Source of the DNA: Ficedula albicollis
Taxonomy: Eukaryota > Chordata > Aves > Passeriformes > Muscicapidae
Assembly (NCBI RefSeq): GCF_000247815.1
Contig: NC_021674.1
Location: forward strand, 10,042,466-10,106,465
DNA length: 64,000 nucleotides
Reading direction: 5' to 3'
The notes beneath the pieces are model-generated. The model saw only the letters and a list, made by a program, of their open reading frames with translations, searched no databases and was not told the DNA's origin. The position numbers and the translations under genes were made by a program. Position 1 is the stretch's first letter. The number at the start of each line of letters is the position of its first letter. Of this stretch, positions 24,295-34,137 are shown piece by piece.

Positions 24295-27200
24295 CTAAGA
24301 TAACGTGGCAATTTTGTCATTTTGAATTCTCTTGTTGATCTCTTCACCACCTAAAAACTTTGTTATCTGAAGAGGCAGATCTCCTTGTCACCAGCCCTAG
24401 CTAGGTTTAGCTCTGGTTAGCTCCACCTCTGATTTTTGCCTTTCTGTCTCCTTCTGGACACAAACCTTTGTAGCCTTTATTCTTCTTAGGATCTGGGTCA
24501 GCAGGAAAAGGTTTGATTTGACTCTGAGCTGGCAAATTCTGACTTTTCAGTAACTTTCAAAGCATTCCTGCAGAGAGTGATGATATGGAGAGTTCCCTTG
24601 CCAAAATGTAATCATGCAGAAAATGCAAAATTGAGATCACCATATAGATTATTTTATAATGTGGTCACATGAGAGCACATGGCGTAGAAGCCAGAAACTG
24701 AACTGTCAGAGCAACAAACTCTAGATTGTTGTAATTTGATTCAACATAAGGGAATTGTGTTAGCTTTTTGGCTGTGGTCTTCATGTTCTGTTTGGAAATG
24801 TATGATGTCATTTTACCAAGCAAATCACAGCAAAAGGCTGCTTGTATTTATGTTGGCTGAAGGTTTAACCAAGTGTACATGGCGAGCTTAATTTATTGCT
24901 ACTTTAACTTTGTTTAGTCACTGAAGGGCTTTATTTATGCTGGTAAATTCAAATAGTGGCTAACAGTGACCACACAGCTAAAGAAATGGCAAGAGTCATT
25001 ATCACTAAATCACTTTGTTGCTGAGTTCCCTTAATTAGGCAGTAGGGAAAAAAATTTGAATCCCTGGATATTCAATAGTGAATATGGTGGTAAAAGAGAG
25101 TGATTAATTGAGATATCAGTTGCTTTCCTTAGGAAACTTAATTTCTGTAACCTACTATGGCAAAGCAAGAATGAAAATAAAACTCAAGCATCATCTAAAC
25201 TGCTGAATCAATTGAAGGCATATTAAAAAGTTTTATAGGTTCTCTGTAAAGTAAAATAAATAGCAAGAAAGCTAAATTCTTTATGCAAACATTTTTCATT
25301 ACAGTACGTGTCGGTCCCTTGGTGAGAGCTCATTAACTTTTTAAAAATTACCTTTAATGGGCTACTCATTATCATCACCATCAAATGCTTCACTTGTCCG
25401 ACATTCTAGCTTTTAGAGCAGATTAAAGCCAAAATTACCTTCTAGATACAGGGCATATTCAACTACACAGGAAAAAAAATAAAATAATTCTGTAAAGTCA
25501 TGGCTTATAAGCAGTGAAAATTAGGAATGTTGAAAGCAGCCTTTTTTTAAAGCTCAGAAATGTGTCTCAGTGTGGTAGCTGTGGTTTTCAGCAATATAAA
25601 AAAATGAAAAGGTTCCTCATTTTCAAGTCCCTCATTGAAAAGCTATTTGGTTAAACATAATTGTGAAACAGGGACTCTGGACCCTGGTCTCCAGGGCTTG
25701 GGCATATCCTTGTTTGGCTGTTGTTTTGCCAAGAGACTTGAACAAGTCACTTCTTCCTTTGCTGAATTAAAACCTATGGGTATTGAGATCTCCTTTGCCA
25801 AGGACTGCAAACCCATGCATGAAAGCTGCTTTAGGAGATCACTGCTTCATTGTTACTCATCCTGCAAGAACTCTGCTTGATCTCAAAACCACTCTAGGCA
25901 GGAACAGAAACAGCACAAGATCTGAATTTTTAGCTTGTTTAAATTGGCTCAAGCTTCTCAATTTCAGTGGAAATTCACTCATTTGCACCACTAGAGAAAT
26001 TGGCGTCCACTCTGTTTTTTTTCCAAGGGTGTTTGAGGAGAGTGTAAATTCAAGAGTGCTGATTAAGAATTACAGACATCCTGGGATGTTATGATTTATT
26101 GGGGACTGCAGTGCTCAAATGTTCTTGTTGTGATGGATAGCAAGGTTCATCAAGGTTGCTTTAGCAAGGCAGCTTTGAGAGCATTTTTGTGATGGCAGCT
26201 TCACTTACTCCTCTGAAGAGGAAAACAATATGTGAACAGTCTTAAAATATATGAACTCTCCTAACTCTGAGGGAGCTGAGTGATTCATGTCAGCCATGGG
26301 TTTGGACCTCCCTTTGCCTTGCCTTTCCCTGGGTTGTCTGAACATGGCAGCAATTTACCTGCGTCACTGATATCCAGAGGTGCTCTTGGGCTGCGGTACC
26401 AAGCAGACTGAGGAAACGGCACCCCCCTTATGCAGATGAGGTGAGCTTCTCTGGCTTAAGCATGCTGTGGTGCCTTGCTGTGCTCTTCCTGGTTTTGGGG
26501 AGATGTCCCAAGAATTCTTCCTCTGTCAGTAAAAAGATCCTGTTACTGTTAAAATCATCCACTGCTGCAACTTTTCATCTATTTCCTCCAAGAATCTTAG
26601 TTTATTTTTCAAAGCTATTGAACTGCAAATTATGCTGCTGTAACATACAGCCAGGCTTTTTAGTTTAACTTTCTTCCTCGATTGGATTTTGGTTAGAGTC
26701 CTGTATCAACAGTCCTTCGTTTAAAATAAAGGCATTCTGAAATTTTCTGGTCTACTGAAAATGTCCTTTTCAGCCCTTCAGCTGGTAAGGTATGTCTCAG
26801 ATATCTCTCTTCTGGCACTTTATAGCTGATGAACGAATATCTGAAGGTTGGTGAAAAGCTGCTGACACCCTGGTGCAAAATAAAAGAAGCTTTGGAACAT
26901 CTTAATTGATGGAGCTGGAGTGTTCTCCAGATATTCTGGACATGTTTCTGATAAGGTTCATGAATTGAGATTATCCAAAGCTTGCTCCAAAGAATATAAC
27001 AACATACATGCATGGCCCTGTTATTTCTCATCTCTTTAGGCCTGTAAGTTGTAGCATTGTGAATACATTGTTATATTCTCATGGCAGATTCAGATGTTCT
27101 TCAGACTTCGAAGCATTCTCCAGCCAGCGCTTCTTATAAACCTGCTACTTATTTGGTAATATACAGGCCAGCTGGATAATCTTTGAAAAGCAGACAAATG

Positions 27201-28738
27201 TAATTTTTATCATGCTAGTACATTCTCCTGCTGCTGTATCCTTGCCGCACTTGCAAATGAAGACAGTGTAATTACCTAACAATTATCTTGTCAGCTTGTA
27301 GCAGAATGCGAAATTTGGATTGAGGTGGGGAATGAGAGTGCATCTAAACAACGGGCTCTTGTGAATGGTGTTCGTTTACTTTCCATGCTGATTTTGGAGC
27401 TGGGTAATGAGGTAGATGTGTGTGGTTAAGCTAAATGACCCAGAGTGATGCCCAGGAGACCCATCAGCCATGTAAAGCCTCCATGTACCTGCACATTGCT
27501 GCAGTGTGGGGACAGACCTCCTGCACTGCATGGAATGGAGTGACCCTTACCAGCATTTTCACGCAGCTTGACAGCCATGGGTGGTGGGGTGGCATCATGT
27601 TTTTTCCTGAGCCATTGAGGCAGCATGTCTCTAAGTGTATGCCCAGACTGTCCATCCCTCTTCTCTGTCAGTCCTTGTTATGTTGCAAGGTGAAGAGGAT
27701 ACAATAGTACATGAAGAACAGCTTCCATTTTTCAGCTCTTCATTTTTGGTTCTTGCCTGTAGGTATCTTCTGGAGGGTCCCTTAAACACAGGGATGCCAG
27801 CTGAGATAAATTATGATTATTTGCCATTGTAGACAGCCATATTAACTTATTTGTGCATATTTGGACAGGAAGTGGTGCTTACAGGGTTTGAATCTCAATA
27901 AAACGAAATGTCATTCCTTTCTGACTCAGGTGCTTTTTGCCAAACCTTTGACTGAAAGGTATTCTCCTGTCTGTCAGGAAATACGCATCCCTTTCCTGAT
28001 GGAGAGGGCTCTGGGAGTGTGACAGTTCTGTGCTCACATAGTAGTACTTTTACAACCACCATGGCCACAAATTCCAGCTGTTTTATGCTGGTAAGACATA
28101 GCCACAAAGCAGGCTCACCTGCTTTTTCCCTCCTGACTTTGCATGGCTCAAGAGACATCTTAGCAAGTATACCAGTCAACACAGAGTAGAACATGAGAAG
28201 TGACTTTAGCTGACAGACTCTGATGGGCCCTGATCAAGTATCAATACTCTTGAAGACTTTTCAAAACAAACGCTGTTTCTGTCGATTCAACTCTTTAACA
28301 CTTTGGCATTTCAAGGCTTAAACCTACTGCTTTTAGTCATAGTGTGGGATTTTAGAGATTAGAAATCATATTATGAGTTGCTACATGGTTTGTATTTCAA
28401 AGTCAGCTGCAAGTTAAGATATATCTTGGCAGAAGCATGAAGTAAATGAGCCAGTCTTTCAAATACAATCCAGGCTACCTATTGCAAAGGACTTCTCATT
28501 CTGGTATAGGCAGGTTGCATTGCTGAAAGCTTTGTGTGGCAGGAGTGGTATAAGAGTAGTTTTGGAAGTATTGAGACATGCTTGACAATCTCAGCATTTC
28601 TTTTTTATTTTGTTTGTTTCATGCAGCATGGTGAATATTGCACCAAACCAGTTTTGGTTTTGCACTGTTTCTTAAGAATAGAACATTATTCTTTAGCATT
28701 ATACATGTTCTTAAGGCCTTGACCTTTTATATTACTTT
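24295..28738. other. Unique non-coding sequence with conserved-looking patches
   Basis: No gene or repeat family recognised. AT-rich stretches near 25290-25400 (attaactttttaaaaattac) and 27180-27330 (acagtgtaattacctaacaa) contain homeodomain-type ATTA cores in otherwise complex sequence and resemble conserved non-coding elements. I cannot test conservation here. ORFs up to about 112 codons are without motifs. Confidence 0.4.
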
Positions 28739-28977
28739 CAATACTGTGAACATTTGAAAGCTTTCTGTATAAATTGGTATGAAAAGAGAATTAAGGATAT
28801 TAAGAGCAGTTTTCACTGGTTAAAAAAAAACCGCTTAGTTTTGTCCTTAGAACAGAAACAATACTGTGAACATTTGAAAGCTTTCTGTATAAATTGGTAT
28901 GAAAAGAGAATTAAGGATATTAAGTGCAGTTTTCACTGGTTAAAAAAAAACACTTAGTTTTGTCCTTAGAACAGAAA
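28739..28977. repeat. 120-bp tandem duplication (2 copies)
   Basis: The sequence from caatactgtgaacatttg recurs exactly 120 bp later. Copies are 28739-28858 and 28859-28977. I see only about three differences (agagcag/agtgcag, and ccgctt/cactt next to an A9 run). Because 120 is a multiple of three, one + strand frame gives a repeated peptide, but its start and end lie in random sequence and no coding function is implied. Confidence 0.95.
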
Positions 28978-29432
28978 TAGTATCTTGCCCTTCATCAAGT
29001 CCATGCTAGGGCTGGAAGCCTGGGGTCCACAAGGTGTGGAAGAAACCCAGTGAAAGACACAGAGCAATGGCAAAATATTATGCACACAACACAACCCACC
29101 TGCACTGTCCATCACCAGAGAGCCTGATGGGATGGACTGTGTGTAAACTGTGGTGAAAGCTAAGGAAGCTTAAGCTGCAAAGTGAGGAGGAAAGGTTAAG
29201 GTTGTTAAGAATTTAATAGCTTTGTTTCTTCTTTCTCATTACTTAAGTCAGTGATTAGATATTTGAATTAATTTGCAGTAACTTAAGTAAAAAAGCCCCT
29301 AGTGAAGGCGAAAGGATGTGTGTCAACTTTATCATGGTCTGAATATATGTACTCTTCACAAATTTCAATCCTCATCCCAGTGGGCTAGACTGTATGGATT
29401 AATACATATATATCTGTGTATCTATATCTATC
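28978..29432. other. Unique non-coding sequence between two repeats
   Basis: Nothing recognised. The last 30 bp grade into the microsatellite through atatatatctgtgtatctat-type sequence. Confidence 0.5.
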
Positions 29433-29893
<461 letters not shown>

Positions 29894-30509
29894 ATTCATG
29901 CTTTAAAAAAATTCATTCCCTGCTCCTGCAACAAATGTAACCAAGCCATAACATTTTGAATATATATGTATTACGTATGCCACGCTTTGCCCCTCTCTGA
30001 ACTGTGAGGTTGAATTAACATACGCTGACCACTTGCTGCAAATTTAGTAACTTTTTCTTGCAAAACACAAAGCTAAGAATACAATAAATTTTAAAATTTA
30101 TTTACTATACTCTAGCTTACAAAGCAGATGATGACAACAGTAGAAGTAAAAATCACCACCACTACTGGAGGTACCGAGAGCTTCATGACTCAAATAGGTG
30201 AGGGCTTTTACCAGATATAAAATGTGTGGTGAAGACTGTTCTCTTGATGCAACACAGGTATTTCTCAGCCTGGGCAATAAAATGGTGTACCAAATGGCTC
30301 AACTGCTTTGAATATTGCTCCACATCCTGAACAACATTAACTGAACCTTCTGTTTTCCCTGTGTCTGCAATTCCTCAACTCTCAGTTTTGATGGGCTTTC
30401 TGCCCCACTTCATCCTTGTCTGTTGTGTTTCCTTCCATGTGACTCTTCTGGCACCTCTCCCTCCGAGTGTCTCTTTCTCTTATGTCTGCTGCTTGCTTGC
30501 AAATAACTG
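29894..30509. other. Unique non-coding sequence
   Basis: No feature recognised. AT-rich to about 30120, then a more pyrimidine-rich part (30350-30500) leading into the left edge of the foldback-like element. Confidence 0.45.
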
Positions 30510-30622
30510 TGTGATGGGGCACTTTAGGGATGCCTTGGACAATTACATCACCTTTAGAGGCAGCTGCCACCTGCATAGAGCAGTTCACAGCCCTGCTGAA
30601 GTCTGCCATGTATGTCCAGTAC

Positions 30623-30646
30623 GATGATCTCACTCATGAGATCATC
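30623..30646. other. Perfect 10-bp stem / 4-nt loop inverted repeat
   Basis: GATGATCTCA, then CTCA, then TGAGATCATC: a perfect 10-bp stem at the outer edge of the left 23-bp array. It may be a local hairpin or simply two opposed sub-units of the surrounding repeat. There is no T run to suggest a terminator. Confidence 0.7.
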
Positions 30647-31229
30647 AGGCATTCATGTAAGTGCCAGCTGAGTGCTCATGCAGGAGTAAATCGGGTGCTT
30701 GTGAGCTGTGCCATCATACATGCAATGGTCATGTTCTCATGCATGAATCCAGTGATCATGTGTGACCTGAATGTGCAGTTTTGTGTGAGCGAATGGGGCA
30801 TCTTGAACCAATTGGATGCCCATGTGTGAGCTAATTGGGTGCTCAAACATGAATTAATTGTGCATAATCCATGCAGAGATTAATTGGATAATCAAGCATC
30901 AATTTGCAGGACACTCATGCATGAACTAACTGGGCACTCATGCACAAACTACTTGGGTGGTCTTGCATAAATTAATTTGGCACTTGGACGTGAATTAATT
31001 GTGCACCCATGTTTGAGTTTATTGAGCACTGGAGGGTGAACTGATTGGGCCCTCATGCATGAACTGATTGATCACTCAGGTGTGAATTATTTGAGTGCCC
31101 ATGCATAAACTGGATGTTCACTCATGCACGTATTGATTGGGTGCTCATGCATGAGTTTATTGAGCTCTCAAGCAGGAACTAGCTGGGCATCCCAGTGTGA
31201 CTTTGTGGGATACTCATGCATGAATGCAG
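30647..31229 (+). repeat. 23-bp minisatellite, left array
   Basis: From 30818 to 31229 the sequence divides into 18 consecutive units, almost all 23 bp (one each of 22, 24 and 26 bp, and a partial last). The unit is centred on CTCATGCATGAA followed by a TAATTGGGC-like half. The units at 30913, 31051 and 31143 are close to consensus. Units differ at many positions, so the array is old. 30647-30817 holds more degenerate versions with the same CATGCATG and ATTGGGC words. It is not a CRISPR: there are no constant repeats separated by unique spacers. Confidence 0.9.
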
Positions 31230-31590
31230 TCCTCCCTGCAATGTATGCCCTGAGTGGCATAATAATACATGTTCAGGCTGAGTATAATCCCTACATCCCA
31301 TAGGGATGGGGCTTGAAGTTTGTGAAGGGTTGGTGTAGACGGACTGTGATAAGGTTGACTCCAATAATCTAGTCCATCATCTGAAGGGGTAGAGCTTGGA
31401 ATAGCTTTTGAATGAAAATTCAGACTATGATGATGATAACCACTGTAGTTTGGCTCCCTGGGATGGGGCTAGAATTTTATTAAGTGCATATGCACTTTGT
31501 TATGATATTAATCCCTTACAGTCTGGTCCACCAGCATAAAGGGTAGAGTTTGTGACGGATTAGGTGTTCTGACTGTGTAGGAATGGCCGT

Positions 31591-31690
31591 AAGGACGTGG
31601 TTTAGTGGAGGACTTGGTAGTGTTAGGTAAGTGGTTGGACTCAATGGTTTTAATCATCTTTTTCAATCTAAATGGTTCTATGATATGATT
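31591..31690 (+). mobile_element. CR1-like 3' end (first copy)
   Basis: Words of a CR1 3' terminus: ggacttggtagtgttagg, ggttggactcaatgg, ttcaatctaaatggttctat, then gatatgat. It lies inside the 208-bp unit, so its twin at 31799-31898 arose by tandem duplication and not by a second insertion. Confidence 0.6.
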
Positions 31691-31798
31691 TGTGGGGCAA
31701 GGAACAAAATTTTAAAGAGCATTGCTGCAGTGCTAATACCAGCATAAAGGGTAGAGTTTGTGACGGATTAGGTGTTCTGACTGTGTAGGAATGGCCGT

Positions 31799-31898
31799 AA
31801 GGACGTGGTTTAGTGGAGGACTTGGTAGTGTTAGGTAAGTGGTTGGACTCAATGGTTTTAATCATCTTTTTCAATCTAAATGGTTCTATGATATGATT
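31799..31898 (+). mobile_element. CR1-like 3' end (duplicated copy)
   Basis: Copy of 31591-31690 within the second 208-bp unit, practically identical to it. Confidence 0.6.
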
Positions 31899-31945
31899 TG
31901 TGGGGCAAGGAACAAAATTATAAAGAGCATTGCTGCAGTGCTAAT

Positions 31946-32061
31946 CCCTACTGTCTTCTGCAGGGAGGAAGGATGAAGTTTATAATTGCTGTATATTAAG
32001 ACTCCCTACTGTCTTCTGCAGGGAGGAAGGATGAGGTTTATAATTGCTGTATATTAAGACT
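31946..32061. repeat. 58-bp tandem duplication (2 copies)
   Basis: ccctactgtcttctgcaggg starts at 31946 and again at 32004. The copies differ at one base (atgaagt/atgaggt) and run to gctgtatattaagact. Together with the preceding 208-bp pair, this shows two separate recent tandem events inside the same core. Confidence 0.95.
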
Positions 32062-32169
32062 GTGAAAATGTTGAAAGTAGAGATAGTAATGTTTGTGTGT
32101 TGAAACATCTTGTAAATATGTGTGTTGCAGAGGCAAGGGGTGGAAGGTGTTGAGATTAAACTGTAGGGT

Positions 32170-32484
32170 TTACTTTGTGCATGGGCACCTAATGAGCTCC
32201 TGCATGAGTGCCAGTTTAGTCCATGCATGGTGTGGGTGCCTAATTAACTCATGCATGATCAGCCTATTAGTTCACGCCTGATCACACAATTACTTCACGC
32301 ATGGGTGCCCAATTAGTGCACACTTTATTGTTCAAATATTTCATGCATGAGCGCTCAATTAGCTCACGCTTGAGAGCCCAATCAAGTCACGCTTGAGAGT
32401 GCAATTAGATCTGGGTGAGCACCCAATTTTCTCATGCATGAATGCTCAATTTGAACACGCATGAGCACCCGATGAGTTCATCCC
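32170..32484 (-). repeat. 23-bp minisatellite, right array (inverted relative to the left)
   Basis: About 13 degenerate units of gcccaattaactcatgcatg plus agt, the reverse complement of the left-array unit. Clear examples occur around 32237-32259, 32305-32330 and 32340-32365. Units share CATGCATGAG and GCCCAATTA words but differ at many positions. Confidence 0.88.
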
Positions 32485-32640
32485 CCAAGTGCACCACAAG
32501 TTCTCCCCAGTCCCACACTGGACACACCTGGCAGGTGTTCCAGTATAGCCAGCATGGGAGGTGGCCATGAACTGCTCTGTGCAGGTTGGCAGCTGGCTCT
32601 GAAGCTGAAATGCTGTCCCAAAATGCCAGGCCCTCAGAGG

Positions 32641-33675
32641 ACCTCACAGTGCAGACAGTGTGGAGGTGCTGGAGGAGACATACGATCAGAAAGATGGCAG
32701 AGAAGACATGTAGGAAAGAGGATGCTCCATACCCAAGGGATGCATGCCTGGATCACTGCAGCCCAAAGATGACCTACAGCGAGGCAAGGAGACTTTGAAT
32801 GTGGCCATGGGTGACCTATGCCAGCAGCGTGACACTGGGAAGCCAGAGGAGTGGAAGACATCTAGCAAGACACATGAAGGAGTGGCAGACGGAAGAAATT
32901 TTGTGTGCACAGCCCCACTGGATCAATGAAATGATTGATGCAAACCAAGTGTAACTTGTGGTGCAAATAAGAGGAGCTGAGTTTAGGAAGGTACGTTTAG
33001 CTTAAGTAGAGTCCAGGAAAGGGGGAGAAAAGGTACTTTCTTAAGTGCCTAATTTCTCGTATTTTATTGTCTCTCAATGCTTGAGTCTGATTAGAAAGTA
33101 ATTGGTGTTAACCTCCTAGAAAAATGTTCCCCCAGTATTGGCAGTTTCGTGCATTACAGGGATTAGTGGAGAATACAGGCAGCACCCACGTCTGACATGG
33201 CCTGGGACTGCAATTTAAGTGACTTCGAGATGTAGGGAGGAGTATTGATTGTGATATTGGAAAACTGGGGTACTGTGGTATATGCCCTTCGTGTCTGGAG
33301 GGGTACGTGCCAACAATGTGTAAGCAGGTAGGAAATGGAGAGTTCAAGGCTAATGGAACAAGATCCTGAGGGATAGGAAGGTGACTGGGACAGGATAGGA
33401 TGGAGTCAGCTTTGAGCTCTTGCCTCAGCGGCTTACAGCCAGGGATTCAGGAATGCCATCCACGGAGAGTCTGTGTGCCTGGGAAACTCCAGGAAAGTTG
33501 CTGTGCTGTGGGGTGCGGGGGGACTGATTGCATCCTCTAAACAGATCTCCAGAGACCCCAGAGGCACATGGCAGACACGGGGAGTTGAGCTGGAGGTCTC
33601 TTATTTTAAAATAAAAGTAGTCTGTTAAAGAAGTGTTAACAAGCGCTCAGCGCAGAAGAGAGGCTCTTGCTCATT
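32641..33675. other. G+C-richer sequence between the two related repeat copies
   Basis: Not recognised. It contains several short overlapping ORFs on both strands (60-80 codons) without motifs. A TTATTTTAAAATAA palindrome-like patch lies at 33600-33613. Because related repeat sequence lies on both sides, this may be part of a larger repeat unit of about 1.7 kb, but I could not match it to anything else in the window. Confidence 0.4.
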
Positions 33676-34137
33676 ATAAGCAGTGCTTGTAGTGCTGTGC
33701 TGGGCACAGCGTGCACCACACGGGGCTTATTTCTACTGCCTGGCCCATGGGGCCAAGAGTGGAGTTTGAAATTGGTGTATATGAAGATTGTGATGATGGT
33801 GAAAGTAGAATTTATAATGGACAGACGTTGAAAGAGTACCTATGTGTTTTTCACAGAGGTGAAAGGTAGAATGTATAGGGCAGAAATCACAGGCTTTTCT
33901 GCATTCACACGTGCACGCCCAGCTTGTTCACGCATGAGTGTCCGATGGGATCGCGCCCGAGTGCCCCATCAGCTCTTGCTTGAGCGCACAATTAGCTCCT
34001 GCTTGCACACCCAGTTAATTCATGCATCGGTGCCCAATCGATTCATGCATGAGAACCCAATTTCTTCACGCTTGTATGCCCAATTAATTTTTGCATGAGT
34101 GCTCAATTAAGTTATGCATGAGTGCCCAATTAATTTG
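33676..34137 (-). repeat. Second diverged copy of the right arm, with nine exact-length 23-bp units
   Basis: 33676-33905 aligns, with much divergence, to 31919-32165 of the first element (attataa..gc...gtagtgctg; ctactgcct; gagtttgaaattggtgtata; aagattgtgatgatggtgaa; cacagaggtgaaagg). The 23-bp array follows at 33917-34137: nine consecutive units of exactly 23 bp plus a partial, in the same orientation as the array at 32170-32484. So core plus right array occurs twice in direct orientation about 1.74 kb apart. The preserved unit length despite sequence divergence is notable. Confidence 0.82.

Larger units (their letters stand above)
31531..31947 (+). repeat. 208-bp tandem duplication in the core, carrying a CR1-like 3' tail
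   Basis: 31531-31738 and 31739-31946 are head-to-tail copies with very few differences (one is ttttaaag versus ttataaag). Each copy contains gtggaggacttggtagtg, ggttggactcaatggtttta, ttcaatctaaatggttctat and gatatgat. This matches the avian CR1 terminus pattern (ggttggactngatgatctta...ttccaacctaaa...ttctatgat) in degraded form. A CR1 tail therefore seems to have been present in the core before the unit was duplicated. Confidence 0.93.
30510..32640. repeat. Foldback-like complex repeat: inverted 23-bp arrays around a repeated core
   Basis: The left arm (30510-31229) and right arm (32170-32640) are related as inverted repeats. Each arm holds a head-to-tail array of a degenerate 23-bp unit, and the right-arm unit is the reverse complement of the left. 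Outside the arrays, the left sequence around gcagctgccacctgcatag (30573-30592) is matched in reverse complement by ctctgtgcaggttggcagct at 32574-32593, so the inverted repeat extends beyond the arrays. Between the arms, 31230-32169 contains recurring diverged blocks of about 60-80 bp (cccta...gggatggggc...aagttt...tgtatat...gactgtga) and two recent tandem duplications. No transposase-like ORF is visible. Long inverted arms made of short tandem subrepeats are the hallmark of foldback (FB-type) transposons, but a rearranged satellite is equally possible. Outer ends are uncertain by tens of bases, and no target-site duplication was found. Confidence 0.7.

Noticed and set aside
30818..31229. Regular array resembling a CRISPR
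   Set aside because: Units are contiguous, degenerate 23-mers without unique spacers, in vertebrate DNA; it is a minisatellite.
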